NCBI GenBank assembly: GCA_007124575.1
Contig: SLEW01000059.1
Location: forward strand, 1 to 5,032
Length of the DNA: 5,032 nucleotides
Direction: 5' to 3'
Origin: Bacteroidales bacterium
Lineage (GTDB): Bacteria > Bacteroidota > Bacteroidia > Bacteroidales > UBA7960
Positions 1 to 5,032 of the stretch are shown one piece after another. Made by a program: the position numbers and the translations under genes. Below the pieces are notes generated by a model. That model was not told the origin of the DNA. It saw only the letters and a program-made list of their open reading frames with translations, and did no database searches. Each line of letters begins with the position of its first letter. The first letter of the stretch is position 1.

Positions 1-499
1 CGTATGTATCGCTTTGCGTGGTTGCCGGAACAGCGGTTTGATAAAAACCTGCGTCAGTAATTGATCTTTGCGGCACCTGTAAACCAGGCCCGGTGGTAAT
101 TCTTGTCAGGTAGGCATGCCTTGGGATGTCTGTTTGATAAGCATCCTCTGCTGGAGGGGATAATGCATAAGTGCTTGCGGAGGGAGAACTTCCCTGCAGG
201 CCAGGCCGGGATAATTCTTCAAGCGATGGAGTGCCCAGGCTCGCCATGGCTTGTGGCAGGTTGGTTTCTCCTGTTGCAAGCTCAGGTGTGTCAGCCGGTT
301 GAAGAACGAGCCACAGGGACATAACAACCACTGCAAGAGCAGCTAACGAGGCAGCCATGCCAAAAATCACAGGAAGCCGGCGTTTCCGCGAGCGCTGGTC
401 CAGCTCCTCTGTAATAGCCAGCCAAGCCTCGACAGGCGGATTGGCCTCCAGCCTGTCAAGCTCTTCCTTGATCCTGTTATCGATATAATGCTTATCCAT
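1..499 (-). CDS. Anti-sigma-factor-like single-pass membrane protein, 3' end outside window
   Basis: This reading frame starts at ATG 499-497 and stays open to the window edge (166 codons seen, C-terminus missing). Residues 1-41 are charged and presumably cytoplasmic, with a helical stretch and an NPPVEAW motif (20-26), ending in the basic run RSRKRR. Residues 42-66 form one strongly hydrophobic segment. The visible remainder (67-166) is rich in Pro, Ser, Thr and Ala and would lie in the periplasm. In Bacteroidota, proteins with this layout directly after an ECF sigma gene are generally taken to be anti-sigma factors that hold the sigma factor at the inner membrane. The start is 9 nt after the sigma stop codon, so the two genes should be translated from one mRNA. 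No clear Shine-Dalgarno precedes the ATG. I see no zinc-binding HxxxCxxC motif, so this is not a classical ZAS-type anti-sigma. The missing C-terminus might carry a beta-barrel or other sensor domain. The gene reading is confident; the anti-sigma role rests on context and N-terminal layout. Confidence 0.8.
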   Translation of the reverse strand, partial: MDKHYIDNRIKEELDRLEANPPVEAWLAITEELDQRSRKRRLPVIFGMAASLAALAVVVMSLWLVLQPADTPELATGETNLPQAMASLGTPSLEELSRPGLQGSSPSASTYALSPPAEDAYQTDIPRHAYLTRITTGPGLQVPQRSITDAGFYQTAVPATTQSDTY

Positions 500-508
500 G
501 TGTTTATA

Positions 509-1057
509 TCAGATGGCCTTAATTACAAGCTTGATCTCATCTTTTAATTTATCTTTCAGTAACATCCTTGCCCTGGCCAGATTTGATCTGGAGGTGGATT
601 CCGTAATATCAAGTGCCTCACTGATCTCCTTATGTGAATAACCTTCCAGGGCATAAAGGTTAAAAACCAGGCGATATTGCATGGGCAGCTTTTGAACAAA
701 CCCCAGGATGTCCCGGGTATGCAGAGCGTCAATCCCCTGGTTCTGGTGCACATGTGATTCATAGTCGATCACATCATCCAGGGGGATGTGGTACACACGC
801 TCACGGTACTTTTCTATGGCCGTATTGACAAAAATCCGTTTAATCCAGCCCTCAAATGATCCTTTTTCTTTATAGGATGGCAGTTTAAGAAACACCTTGA
901 CAAAGCCCTCCTGCAATATATCCTGGGCTTCGTCATGGCTGGCTGCATAACGGAGACATATCCCAAACATCTGTTTGGAGTACATCGCATACAGCCGGTA
1001 CTGATCGGAGCGGCGTTGCTGCAGGCAGCCTTTGAGTATTTTTGTCAGGTTATCCAC
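509..1057 (-). CDS. ECF-type RNA polymerase sigma factor (sigma-70 family), GTG start
   Basis: The 182-residue product has the two-domain layout of ECF sigma factors and the usual length. Sigma region 2 spans about residues 22-87, with the core-binding stretch DEAQDILQEGFVKVF (42-56) and the DNA-melting/-10 reading segment around GSFEGWIKRIFVNTAIEKYR. Region 4 spans about 115-170: LPMQYRLVFNLYALEGYSHK leads into the helix-turn-helix (about 140-162), which would read the -35 element. The start is GTG at 1057-1055. The next upstream in-frame codons hold no start and run into a TAG, while the first downstream ATG (residue 25) would remove the conserved N-terminal helix of region 2. The downstream neighbour, 9 nt away, is an anti-sigma-like membrane protein that would control it. 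Upstream is a lipoprotein gene. A TATCTTTG -7 candidate lies 19 nt before the start codon. The target promoters cannot be deduced here. Confidence 0.95.
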   Translation of the reverse strand: MDNLTKILKGCLQQRRSDQYRLYAMYSKQMFGICLRYAASHDEAQDILQEGFVKVFLKLPSYKEKGSFEGWIKRIFVNTAIEKYRERVYHIPLDDVIDYESHVHQNQGIDALHTRDILGFVQKLPMQYRLVFNLYALEGYSHKEISEALDITESTSRSNLARARMLLKDKLKDEIKLVIKAI

Positions 1058-1076
1058 AAGAAAAAGGTTATCCTAA

Positions 1077-1084
1077 CAAAGATA
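1077..1084 (-). promoter_or_regulatory. Candidate Bacteroidota -7 element (TATCTTTG) for the sigma/anti-sigma genes
   Basis: On the minus strand the sequence TATCTTTG matches the Bacteroidota housekeeping -7 consensus TAnnTTTG exactly. Transcription would start near 1071, giving a leader of only about 14 nt before the GTG codon. No TTTG-type -33 element sits at the expected distance upstream (around 1104-1110), so the match could be chance. If real, the sigma and anti-sigma genes can be transcribed without the lipoprotein gene. Confidence 0.4.
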
Positions 1085-1149
1085 AGAATTCTTCCCCGAT
1101 TATATCATTGCTGGTTCCGGATATCTGAACAAGTCAAAGATCGTTGCTA

Positions 1150-1938
1150 TTAGCGCTGATTATGATAATAATTGCCCTGGGTGTCGTACAATACTATCAC
1201 AAAATGATCGCTGTAATTGTCGGCCAGGGTTGTCAGCGACTCAAAACCGTCCTCAAACAAAAAAACAAAGGGGTTTTGAGGCTGATACTCCTGCAAGTGA
1301 TCAAAAAAATGCCATGCTTCCTCTGTGATGCGGAAAAACCCATAGTTTGCGGGATCCAGGTTTTCTTCTATGGCTCCCATGGCCCATAGCTCATCCATAA
1401 AGGCTTCGATCTCTTTTTCCTGATCACTTGATTTGGCATGAATGTATCCCCAGGCGTGGTTGTCTCCAAGGCGATACATTACTTTTTCCCGAAATTCAAG
1501 AAACTCAGGGCTGGCGGAGATCATTTTTACTTCCACCTCTTCCTCTGAAACAAGGAATTTACTTATTGAAAAATCTTCGTTGATCAAAAACTGCAGTTCA
1601 TGCTCCCCTTCTTCCATCTTTCCAAGGCCTATAAAGGCTTTTGCAGGCCCAATGGCTGTCAGGCAAATACGAGGGGCCCTGACCCCTTCGAAATGGATAT
1701 GCCTGCTATCGGAATCTTTCGTGTAGGCGTATTCAATAAAGAAGTTCAGGCAGGGGTATTCTTCCCGGGTTTCCGCATACAGGGCCATTTGTCTGTCACC
1801 GTTCTCTGCATGCTCCCGCAGCTCAAGCACGACCGTGCCGCTGAGATCATGCATTTCATCATCTTTCTGGCAAGCCACTAAGCTAGCTGCCGCAAGGAAC
1901 GAAAAACTTGCGAATATGACTAAAAACATGCGGTTCAT
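1150..1938 (-). CDS. Predicted surface-exposed lipoprotein of unknown function
   Basis: The product is a 262-residue lipoprotein precursor starting at ATG 1938-1936. Residues 1-22 are a lipoprotein signal peptide: a short basic start (MNRM), a hydrophobic core, and a lipobox ending L-V-A-C with the acylated cysteine at 23. The residues after it are QKDDE, which matches the lipoprotein export signal described in Capnocytophaga and relatives, so transport to the outer face of the outer membrane is expected. The mature part (about 240 residues) is acidic, mixed alpha/beta in character, and contains no domain I recognise. An upstream in-frame ATG (1992) is rejected because it lies in the loop of an intrinsic terminator and would put 18 polar residues before the signal peptide. 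ATG 1929 (residue 4) is an alternative start. The ECF sigma gene follows after a 92-nt gap, which suggests but does not prove a shared envelope-response role. A promoter for this gene is not obvious between the terminator and the start. Confidence 0.88.
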   Translation of the reverse strand: MNRMFLVIFASFSFLAAASLVACQKDDEMHDLSGTVVLELREHAENGDRQMALYAETREEYPCLNFFIEYAYTKDSDSRHIHFEGVRAPRICLTAIGPAKAFIGLGKMEEGEHELQFLINEDFSISKFLVSEEEVEVKMISASPEFLEFREKVMYRLGDNHAWGYIHAKSSDQEKEIEAFMDELWAMGAIEENLDPANYGFFRITEEAWHFFDHLQEYQPQNPFVFLFEDGFESLTTLADNYSDHFVIVLYDTQGNYYHNQR

Positions 1939-1971
1939 GGCAGTAACATTATGGAGTTGTTGACTTTCAAT

Positions 1972-2016
1972 AAAAAAACCCGCTTGAGCCATGGTTCAAT
2001 TGGTCGCTCAAACGGG
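1972..2016 (-). terminator. Strong intrinsic terminator immediately before the lipoprotein gene
   Basis: On the minus strand CCCGTTTGAGC (2016-2006) pairs with GCTCAAGCGGG (1989-1979), giving an 11-bp stem with a single G-U pair and a 16-nt loop, followed at once by seven T residues (1978-1972). This is a textbook rho-independent terminator in that orientation; on the plus strand no T-tract follows. It ends only 33 nt before the lipoprotein start codon. It would end the structured RNA transcribed from about 2171, or act as an attenuator controlling read-through into the lipoprotein gene. Confidence 0.88.
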
Positions 2017-2018
2017 AT

Positions 2019-2028
2019 TTGCATGCAA
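2019..2028. repeat. Perfect 10-bp palindrome TTGCATGCAA
   Basis: TTGCATGCAA reads the same on both strands and lies in the linker between the large stem and the terminator. It could be a small hairpin in the RNA or a binding site for a dimeric regulator. At this length it could also be chance. Confidence 0.4.
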
Positions 2029-2039
2029 TACAAAGAATT

Positions 2040-2062
2040 AAACCGTTTAACAAAAACCGTTT
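2040..2062. repeat. Pair of 9-bp direct repeats AAACCGTTT
   Basis: AAACCGTTT occurs at 2040-2048 and 2054-2062, with start points 14 bp apart. The second copy overlaps the outer end of the large inverted repeat. On the minus strand both read AAACGGTTT, and both contain AAACGG, which can pair with CCGTTT in the 5' arm of the downstream terminator. This makes them possible antiterminator partners. Confidence 0.6.
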
Positions 2063-2171
2063 CAGGGAAATGGCCGCCTGGTTAGTTGCGGTTGGTTAAT
2101 GTTGTTTTTGGGCTTCAGCCTTGGTGCAGCTTTCGAAGCTAATGGCGGCCATTTCCGTACTCCCTGAAACG
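2058..2171. repeat. Large interrupted inverted repeat (21 + 28 nt arms)
   Basis: The left arm 2058-2078 is fully complementary to the right arm 2144-2171 except for 7 extra bases in the right arm (around 2154-2160). The arms make 21 base pairs separated by 65 nt. The pairing is far longer than expected by chance. Because it lies between terminators and outside any protein gene, an RNA stem is the preferred explanation. A small mobile palindromic element is the alternative, although no clear target-site duplication flanks it. Confidence 0.85.
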
Positions 2172-2175
2172 AATA

Positions 2176-2184
2176 CAAAACCTA
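2176..2184 (-). promoter_or_regulatory. Possible promoter -7 region for the structured RNA
   Basis: The minus strand reads TAGGTTTTG here, one base longer than the Bacteroidota -7 consensus TAnnTTTG, inside a very AT-rich stretch. Its 3' end is five bases before the first paired base of the large stem, which is the expected distance to a transcription start near 2171. No convincing -33 TTTG is present. Position is good and sequence match is imperfect. Confidence 0.3.
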
Positions 2185-2205
2185 AAAAAATATTTGGAAA
2201 AAGGA

Positions 2206-2234
2206 GAAAAACACCCGGCAATTAAACCACCGGG
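2206..2234 (-). terminator. Intrinsic terminator downstream of the TPR gene
   Basis: On the minus strand CCCGG (2234-2230) pairs with CCGGG (2218-2214) across an 11-nt loop. It is followed by TGTTTTTCTCCTTTTT, a T-rich tail. The stem is short but all G-C. It lies about 215 nt past the TPR stop codon and just before the possible promoter of the structured RNA, so it would separate the two transcripts. Confidence 0.6.
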
Positions 2235-2448
2235 AAGCGTTCAATAGATTTGTATTCTAACAAAATAAAAAAAGAGCTATTTGTCAAATCAAAGCAACTT
2301 TCACTAATAAAGACGACCAGATTGCTAAAAACGCTGCGTGTCCCCATGATTTTTTTTCAAACCCGCAAACTACACAATCTGTGCCCGGTGCCCAGCGCTC
2401 AATGCCGGGCACTCAATGTCAACTCCCAGCGTCCAAACCTCAAAACCT
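2235..2448. other. Intergenic region after the TPR gene, no protein gene seen
   Basis: This stretch has no convincing coding region on either strand. Its right part (2381-2432) is GC-rich and made of short degenerate repeats. The rest (2235-2380) is AT-rich with homopolymer runs and looks like an untranslated tail of the TPR transcript. Together with the terminators and structured RNA at 1972-2234, it fills the 510-bp gap between the TPR and lipoprotein genes. Confidence 0.6.
2381..2432. repeat. GC-rich patch of short degenerate repeats with an 8-bp inverted repeat
   Basis: Short words recur within about 50 bp: GTGCCC at 2381 and 2388, CCCAGCG at 2391 and 2425, and CTCAATG at 2398 and 2412. 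GTGCCCGG (2381-2388) and CCGGGCAC (2405-2412) form a perfect 8-bp inverted repeat with a 16-nt loop. No T-tract follows on either strand, so it is not a standard terminator. The composition differs sharply from the AT-rich surroundings. Similar 'CGCTGGGCAC'-like intergenic repeats are, from general recollection, common in some environmental Bacteroidota; their function is unknown. Confidence 0.55.
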
Positions 2449-4692
2449 TCACTTATTTGAAGCTTGCCTGCTCCTTACCTGCAACTTCAGGTAGTCCAGC
2501 ATCAGGTTCATTTCACTTTCCCTGATCCCGTGTTTGGCCAGATGTTTCCTGTCTTCATTGAAAGTCAGCTCAAAGTCCCTGATGCTTTTCCAGGCGAAGA
2601 TGCTTTGCACATACTTTTTGAAAGCATCCATAGCCTTCCCCTGGCACCATAACACATGACCCATGTTGATCAGGTCATAATAGTTGCCGGGCTCTTTTTC
2701 AAGCAGCCTTTCAAGATAATCTTGTGCCGTATCAAATTTCCCCAGGAGGAATGAACACCAGGCCAGCGGCCTTCTGATCCTGTGATTCTCCGGGGCGAGT
2801 ACTTCCACTTTGAAATAATAGTCCAATGCCTTTTCATATCGTTCCAGGTGAATAAGACACTGTCCGATATTAGCTTGCAGCCTTAAATCTTCCGGAGCCA
2901 TTTTTTCGGCTTGCCGATAGTGTTCCAGGGCCTCATCCCACTTGTTCAGCATTTTTGAGCACCAGGCCATCTTTTTAATGATCCAAAGCCGGTTTGTTTC
3001 GATGAGATCCGCCTTTTTGTAATAAGTATAGGCCTCGGAAATATGGCCTGTCTTTTCATAACAAAAAGCAATCTTCTCGAATAGCTCCACGTTGCTGGTA
3101 TCATTTTCTATAATTGACAGGAATATTTTCAGGGCTTCATCATAAAACTGCTTATCGAAAAGAAATTCGGCTATGTTACGGATGGTCTTATCCCTGGACA
3201 CCAACTGATTAACAAAATGAATCCCATGCAAATCGAACTCCAGCTGAAAGACATCATCAAAATCAGCCCGCCAGGGATGTAGTTTATAAAAACGGTACAG
3301 ATCCTGGAAGTACTGTGTAAAAATACTCTTGGTGCGCGCCAGATTGCTGATTGCGTCCTGGTCTTTCTCCAGCTCTGAGATATTTTCCATTTCAGCGTTC
3401 AGCATATTCATCATCATCGTCTTTTGCTGATCAGGCACCATGGCCAGGTTAAGGCAAAACGAGTATTTATCTGAGTTACACATAAAATATGTGTTTTCAA
3501 GCTTTTCTGTGAGCGGTGTAAGATCCAGTCCCTTTCCCTCATCTTTGACTGCCGGTTTTATCAGCGGGTTATCTGCGTAGAAGGGCAGAAACCAATTGCT
3601 GATCTCCCTGAAAAACGGAAAGTGTTTCAGACGTGAGAAGGCGCTGATGAATACGTCCATGCCGTCCATCTGCATCTCCGTAAGTTCCTGCAGCTTATTT
3701 AAAAGGTCAGGGGCATCCTCAAAAACCGTTTCCCAGTCAGGGTTCTTTTCTTCCTCCAGCGGATCCTGTACGACGTTGTCAAGGTCGAGCTTCTCTTCAA
3801 TCCGGGGTCTCATCTTCATGATCTCCGGCATGATCTCTTCCTCCCATTTTTTTTGCACCTTTTCGGTTTCACGGGATTTGATAAACTGCACCAGGATGGC
3901 CTCCATATGCTCTTCGATATAAGTCATTGACCCCAGCTCATGCGTTTTCTCCACGAGGGCCGGGTAAAGCTTATGTCTTTCATTATATTTCAGAAAGGAA
4001 AGGAAAAGTCCTATCAGGGCTCTCTCCCAAACAAGCTCCTGCTGTTTTTCAACAAAGCGGAACAATAGCATAAACTTGCTCACATCAAAATACCTCAGGA
4101 GGCTAAGAGTAAGCGCACTCACAATCAACGCCTTGTCATGCCAGGGAAGAGTCGGGGAGTCACATGCTGTTTCAAGCAGCTTATTTTCCTCTTCTGAATA
4201 TTTGTCGGCCAGCCAAATGATATGAAACAGCTCGCTCAACGCCTTCTCCCTGTCGCCGCCATCTCCCGACTCGCGTACATTCACATCTTTCAGAAGCCCG
4301 GCCAGCTCATCATCAAAAGTAAGATCTTCCAGGAGCTGCATGGCCTCAATCTGTTCTGATGCCTTCCTTGCGTGAAGCTCCTTTTTTAAAAAATACACCT
4401 GCCCCCTGCCCTTCTCTATCATGCCGGACTCCCGGAGCTGATCGGCCATCTCCAGCAGGGTACGCATCAGGTATTGATATACTTTATCCCGCTCAGGGTC
4501 CTCCACCCCCGTAAAAGCATGTTTCAGCAGCCGGGTGTAGGTTTCCTGGTGTTCATTCAAACGGTCATGAAGGTATTCTTTCCCGGTATCATGGATCATC
4601 TGACGCAATAACACGATGGCATCAGCAATACGTTTACGGTGTATCAGCTTGCAGGTGTTCAGGTGTTTTTTATTGATGTTGGTGGAAGCCAT
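2449..4692 (-). CDS. Large TPR-repeat protein with helical N-terminal region of unknown function
   Basis: The 747-residue product has no signal peptide or membrane segment, so it is probably cytoplasmic. About six TPR-like helix pairs lie at 505-534, 535-567, 568-602, 603-636, 637-670 and 671-703. The clearest are 568-602 (WDEALEHYRQAEKMAPED) and 603-636 (YEKALDYYFKVEVLAPEN), with the usual Gly/Ala and Pro positions. TPR arrays are protein-binding scaffolds. Residues 1-500 are predicted mostly helical and highly charged. They include an acidic linker (about 309-330) and a distinctive segment, DVFISAF followed by FFREISNWFLPF (346-371), that I believe is shared by uncharacterised Bacteroidales homologues. 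A 44-residue basic helical tail follows the repeats. The ATG at 4692 is preceded by an A-rich stretch rather than a Shine-Dalgarno. The gene appears to form its own transcription unit. Partner and function are unknown. Confidence 0.9.
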   Translation of the reverse strand: MASTNINKKHLNTCKLIHRKRIADAIVLLRQMIHDTGKEYLHDRLNEHQETYTRLLKHAFTGVEDPERDKVYQYLMRTLLEMADQLRESGMIEKGRGQVYFLKKELHARKASEQIEAMQLLEDLTFDDELAGLLKDVNVRESGDGGDREKALSELFHIIWLADKYSEEENKLLETACDSPTLPWHDKALIVSALTLSLLRYFDVSKFMLLFRFVEKQQELVWERALIGLFLSFLKYNERHKLYPALVEKTHELGSMTYIEEHMEAILVQFIKSRETEKVQKKWEEEIMPEIMKMRPRIEEKLDLDNVVQDPLEEEKNPDWETVFEDAPDLLNKLQELTEMQMDGMDVFISAFSRLKHFPFFREISNWFLPFYADNPLIKPAVKDEGKGLDLTPLTEKLENTYFMCNSDKYSFCLNLAMVPDQQKTMMMNMLNAEMENISELEKDQDAISNLARTKSIFTQYFQDLYRFYKLHPWRADFDDVFQLEFDLHGIHFVNQLVSRDKTIRNIAEFLFDKQFYDEALKIFLSIIENDTSNVELFEKIAFCYEKTGHISEAYTYYKKADLIETNRLWIIKKMAWCSKMLNKWDEALEHYRQAEKMAPEDLRLQANIGQCLIHLERYEKALDYYFKVEVLAPENHRIRRPLAWCSFLLGKFDTAQDYLERLLEKEPGNYYDLINMGHVLWCQGKAMDAFKKYVQSIFAWKSIRDFELTFNEDRKHLAKHGIRESEMNLMLDYLKLQVRSRQASNK

Positions 4693-4752
4693 ATCTTTTT
4701 TACGGTTTAATGTTCCCTAATAATTCACACGCAATGCTCAGACATAATAAAC

Positions 4753-4768
4753 ATCTGGCATCCCAGAT
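4753..4768 (-). terminator. Weak hairpin between metallophosphoesterase and TPR genes
   Basis: ATCTGG and CCAGAT form a perfect 6-bp stem with a 4-nt loop. On the minus strand it is followed by GTTTATTATG, only partly T-rich. It may end the metallophosphoesterase transcript weakly or lie in the leader of the TPR transcript. Confidence 0.3.
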
Positions 4769-4810
4769 ACCGGATTCTCATGCACCCGGTTCTGTGATGG
4801 GTTCTTTATA

Positions 4811-4818
4811 CAAAATTA
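4811..4818 (-). promoter_or_regulatory. Candidate -7 element (TAATTTTG) for the TPR gene
   Basis: The minus strand reads TAATTTTG, an exact match to TAnnTTTG. A TTG starts 17 bases upstream, closer than the usual spacing of a -33 element. Transcription would begin near 4805 and leave a leader of about 110 nt containing the 4753-4768 hairpin. Only the position and -7 match support this. Confidence 0.3.
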
Positions 4819-4844
4819 CAAGAAAGCACGGACAATACCATATC

Positions 4845-5032
4845 CTAAAGGATGAGGCGCTCGGCACTCCGGAAGCACTTGCTGGTAAACTGGACCAGCG
4901 CAAGCCCGGGGCCATCATAAGCAGCTGAATAGGCCATCGTGTCACCGATTTGCTCTTTCCAGCTACCTGTAATCTTTGAAGATTCATGAATATGGCCGTG
5001 AAGGGTAAGCATCGGACTCCGTAACTGGATGA
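4845..5032 (-). CDS. Metallophosphoesterase, C-terminal fragment (5' end outside window)
   Basis: The frame is open from the right edge to a TAG at 4847-4845 and gives 61 codons; the N-terminus with the first metal-binding motifs lies outside the window. Residues 11-17 of the fragment are HGHIHES, the GHxH motif that supplies histidine ligands for the two-metal centre of calcineurin-like phosphoesterases. The residues before it (LTLHGHIHE) have the expected hydrophobic beta-strand. After it come a TGSW...IGDT stretch and AAYDGPGLALVQF, resembling the tail of Icc-like (COG2129-type) predicted phosphoesterases, where the IGxT strand lies soon after the last histidine. The substrate cannot be inferred. 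This frame differs from a longer overlapping one (4778-4987) that lacks any recognisable motif. The fragment is followed by a 152-bp gap before the TPR gene, so the two are probably not tightly coupled. Confidence 0.8.
   Translation of the reverse strand, partial: IQLRSPMLTLHGHIHESSKITGSWKEQIGDTMAYSAAYDGPGLALVQFTSKCFRSAERLIL

Larger units (their letters stand above)
1972..2171 (-). ncRNA. Candidate structured RNA of about 200 nt (small RNA or attenuator leader)
   Basis: On the minus strand a long interrupted helix closes a 5' domain. Bases 2171-2144 pair with 2078-2058: 11 bp (CGTTTCAGGGA with TCCCTGAAACG), a 7-nt bulge on the 5' side only, then 10 GC-rich bp (AATGGCCGCC with GGCGGCCATT). 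The apical 65 nt can form two small hairpins, AGCTT-CGA-AAGCT and GGC-TGAA-GCC, followed by an unpaired A/C-rich stretch with one G. A linker with a TTGCATGCAA palindrome leads to a strong terminator ending at 1972. A possible -7 element sits a few bases before the 5' end, and a terminator for the preceding gene lies upstream of that. A T5 run after the closing stem (2056-2052) could give a shorter RNA of about 120 nt. Paired 5' and 3' ends recall 6S or SRP RNAs, but I see no SRP tetraloop and asymmetric-loop signature and cannot confirm a 6S-Flavo match. Strand and independence from the lipoprotein gene are inferred. Confidence 0.5.

Noticed and set aside
106..336. A 76-codon minus-strand frame at the left end
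   Set aside because: It lies within the anti-sigma-like gene in another frame. The anti-sigma frame is longer, unbroken to the edge and has a plausible membrane segment.
2058..2171. Integron attC site, retron RNA or MITE
   Set aside because: The arm ends lack the attC RYYYAAC/GTTRRRY boxes, there is no reverse transcriptase gene nearby, and no clear target-site duplication flanks the repeat. The flanking ACAAAAACC and ACAAAACC are only similar and not symmetrically placed.
2058..2171. SRP (4.5S) RNA
   Set aside because: The size is about right, but the conserved GGAAGGAAGCAGCC-like apical domain is absent on both strands.
2331..2346. GCGTGTCCCC, recalling GGGGACA-type repeats near Y1 transposases
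   Set aside because: There is only one half-site, with no matching inverted copy and no transposase in the window.
2222..2347. A 41-codon minus-strand reading frame starting with MGTRSVFSN
   Set aside because: It has no recognisable motif, no ribosome site, AT-driven Phe/Ser-rich composition, and its end overlaps the terminator stem. It is probably chance.
3596..3922. A 108-codon plus-strand frame inside the TPR gene
   Set aside because: It is a Ser-rich antisense shadow of the well-supported TPR coding region, with no features of its own.
4778..4987. A 69-codon minus-strand frame at the right edge
   Set aside because: It overlaps the metallophosphoesterase fragment in another frame. Only the other frame shows a family motif (HGHIHES).

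Overview
The window looks like a chromosomal piece of an uncultured member of the Bacteroidota, probably Bacteroidales or a close relative. Four things suggest this. There is an ECF sigma factor followed directly by a single-pass anti-sigma-like protein with the short 'NPPVEAW' N-terminus common in that phylum. There is a lipoprotein whose residues after the acylated cysteine read QKDDE, like the Bacteroidota surface-export signal. Promoter candidates fit the TAnnTTTG -7 element, and Shine-Dalgarno sequences are weak or absent. The species cannot be named from this sequence. All supported genes lie on the minus strand and are described here in transcription order, from right to left.

Right edge (5032 to 4845): the last 61 codons of a metallophosphoesterase, with the metal-binding HGHIHES motif. 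After a 152-bp gap holding a weak hairpin and a possible -7 element comes a 747-residue protein (4692 to 2449). It has a long helical N-terminal part of unknown function and about six C-terminal TPR motifs.

Middle (2448 to 1939): about 500 bp without a protein gene, but well organised. It holds a GC-rich degenerate repeat patch just after the TPR gene (2381-2432) and an intrinsic terminator (2206-2234). Next come a possible promoter (2176-2184) and a large inverted repeat whose RNA would fold into a 21-bp interrupted stem (2058-2171). A second, strong terminator lies at 1972-2016. Together these outline a structured RNA of about 200 nt on the minus strand. It is either a free-standing small RNA or the attenuator leader of the next gene, and it is the most interesting part of the window.

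Left (1938 to 1): a predicted surface lipoprotein, an ECF sigma factor with a GTG start, and an anti-sigma-like membrane protein cut by the window edge. Sigma and anti-sigma genes are 9 nt apart and almost certainly co-transcribed. The lipoprotein is 92-97 nt upstream of the sigma gene and may be part of the same unit, although the sigma gene has its own candidate -7 element. A plausible reading is an envelope-sensing or signalling locus, but only the sigma/anti-sigma pairing is well supported; the lipoprotein's role is unknown.
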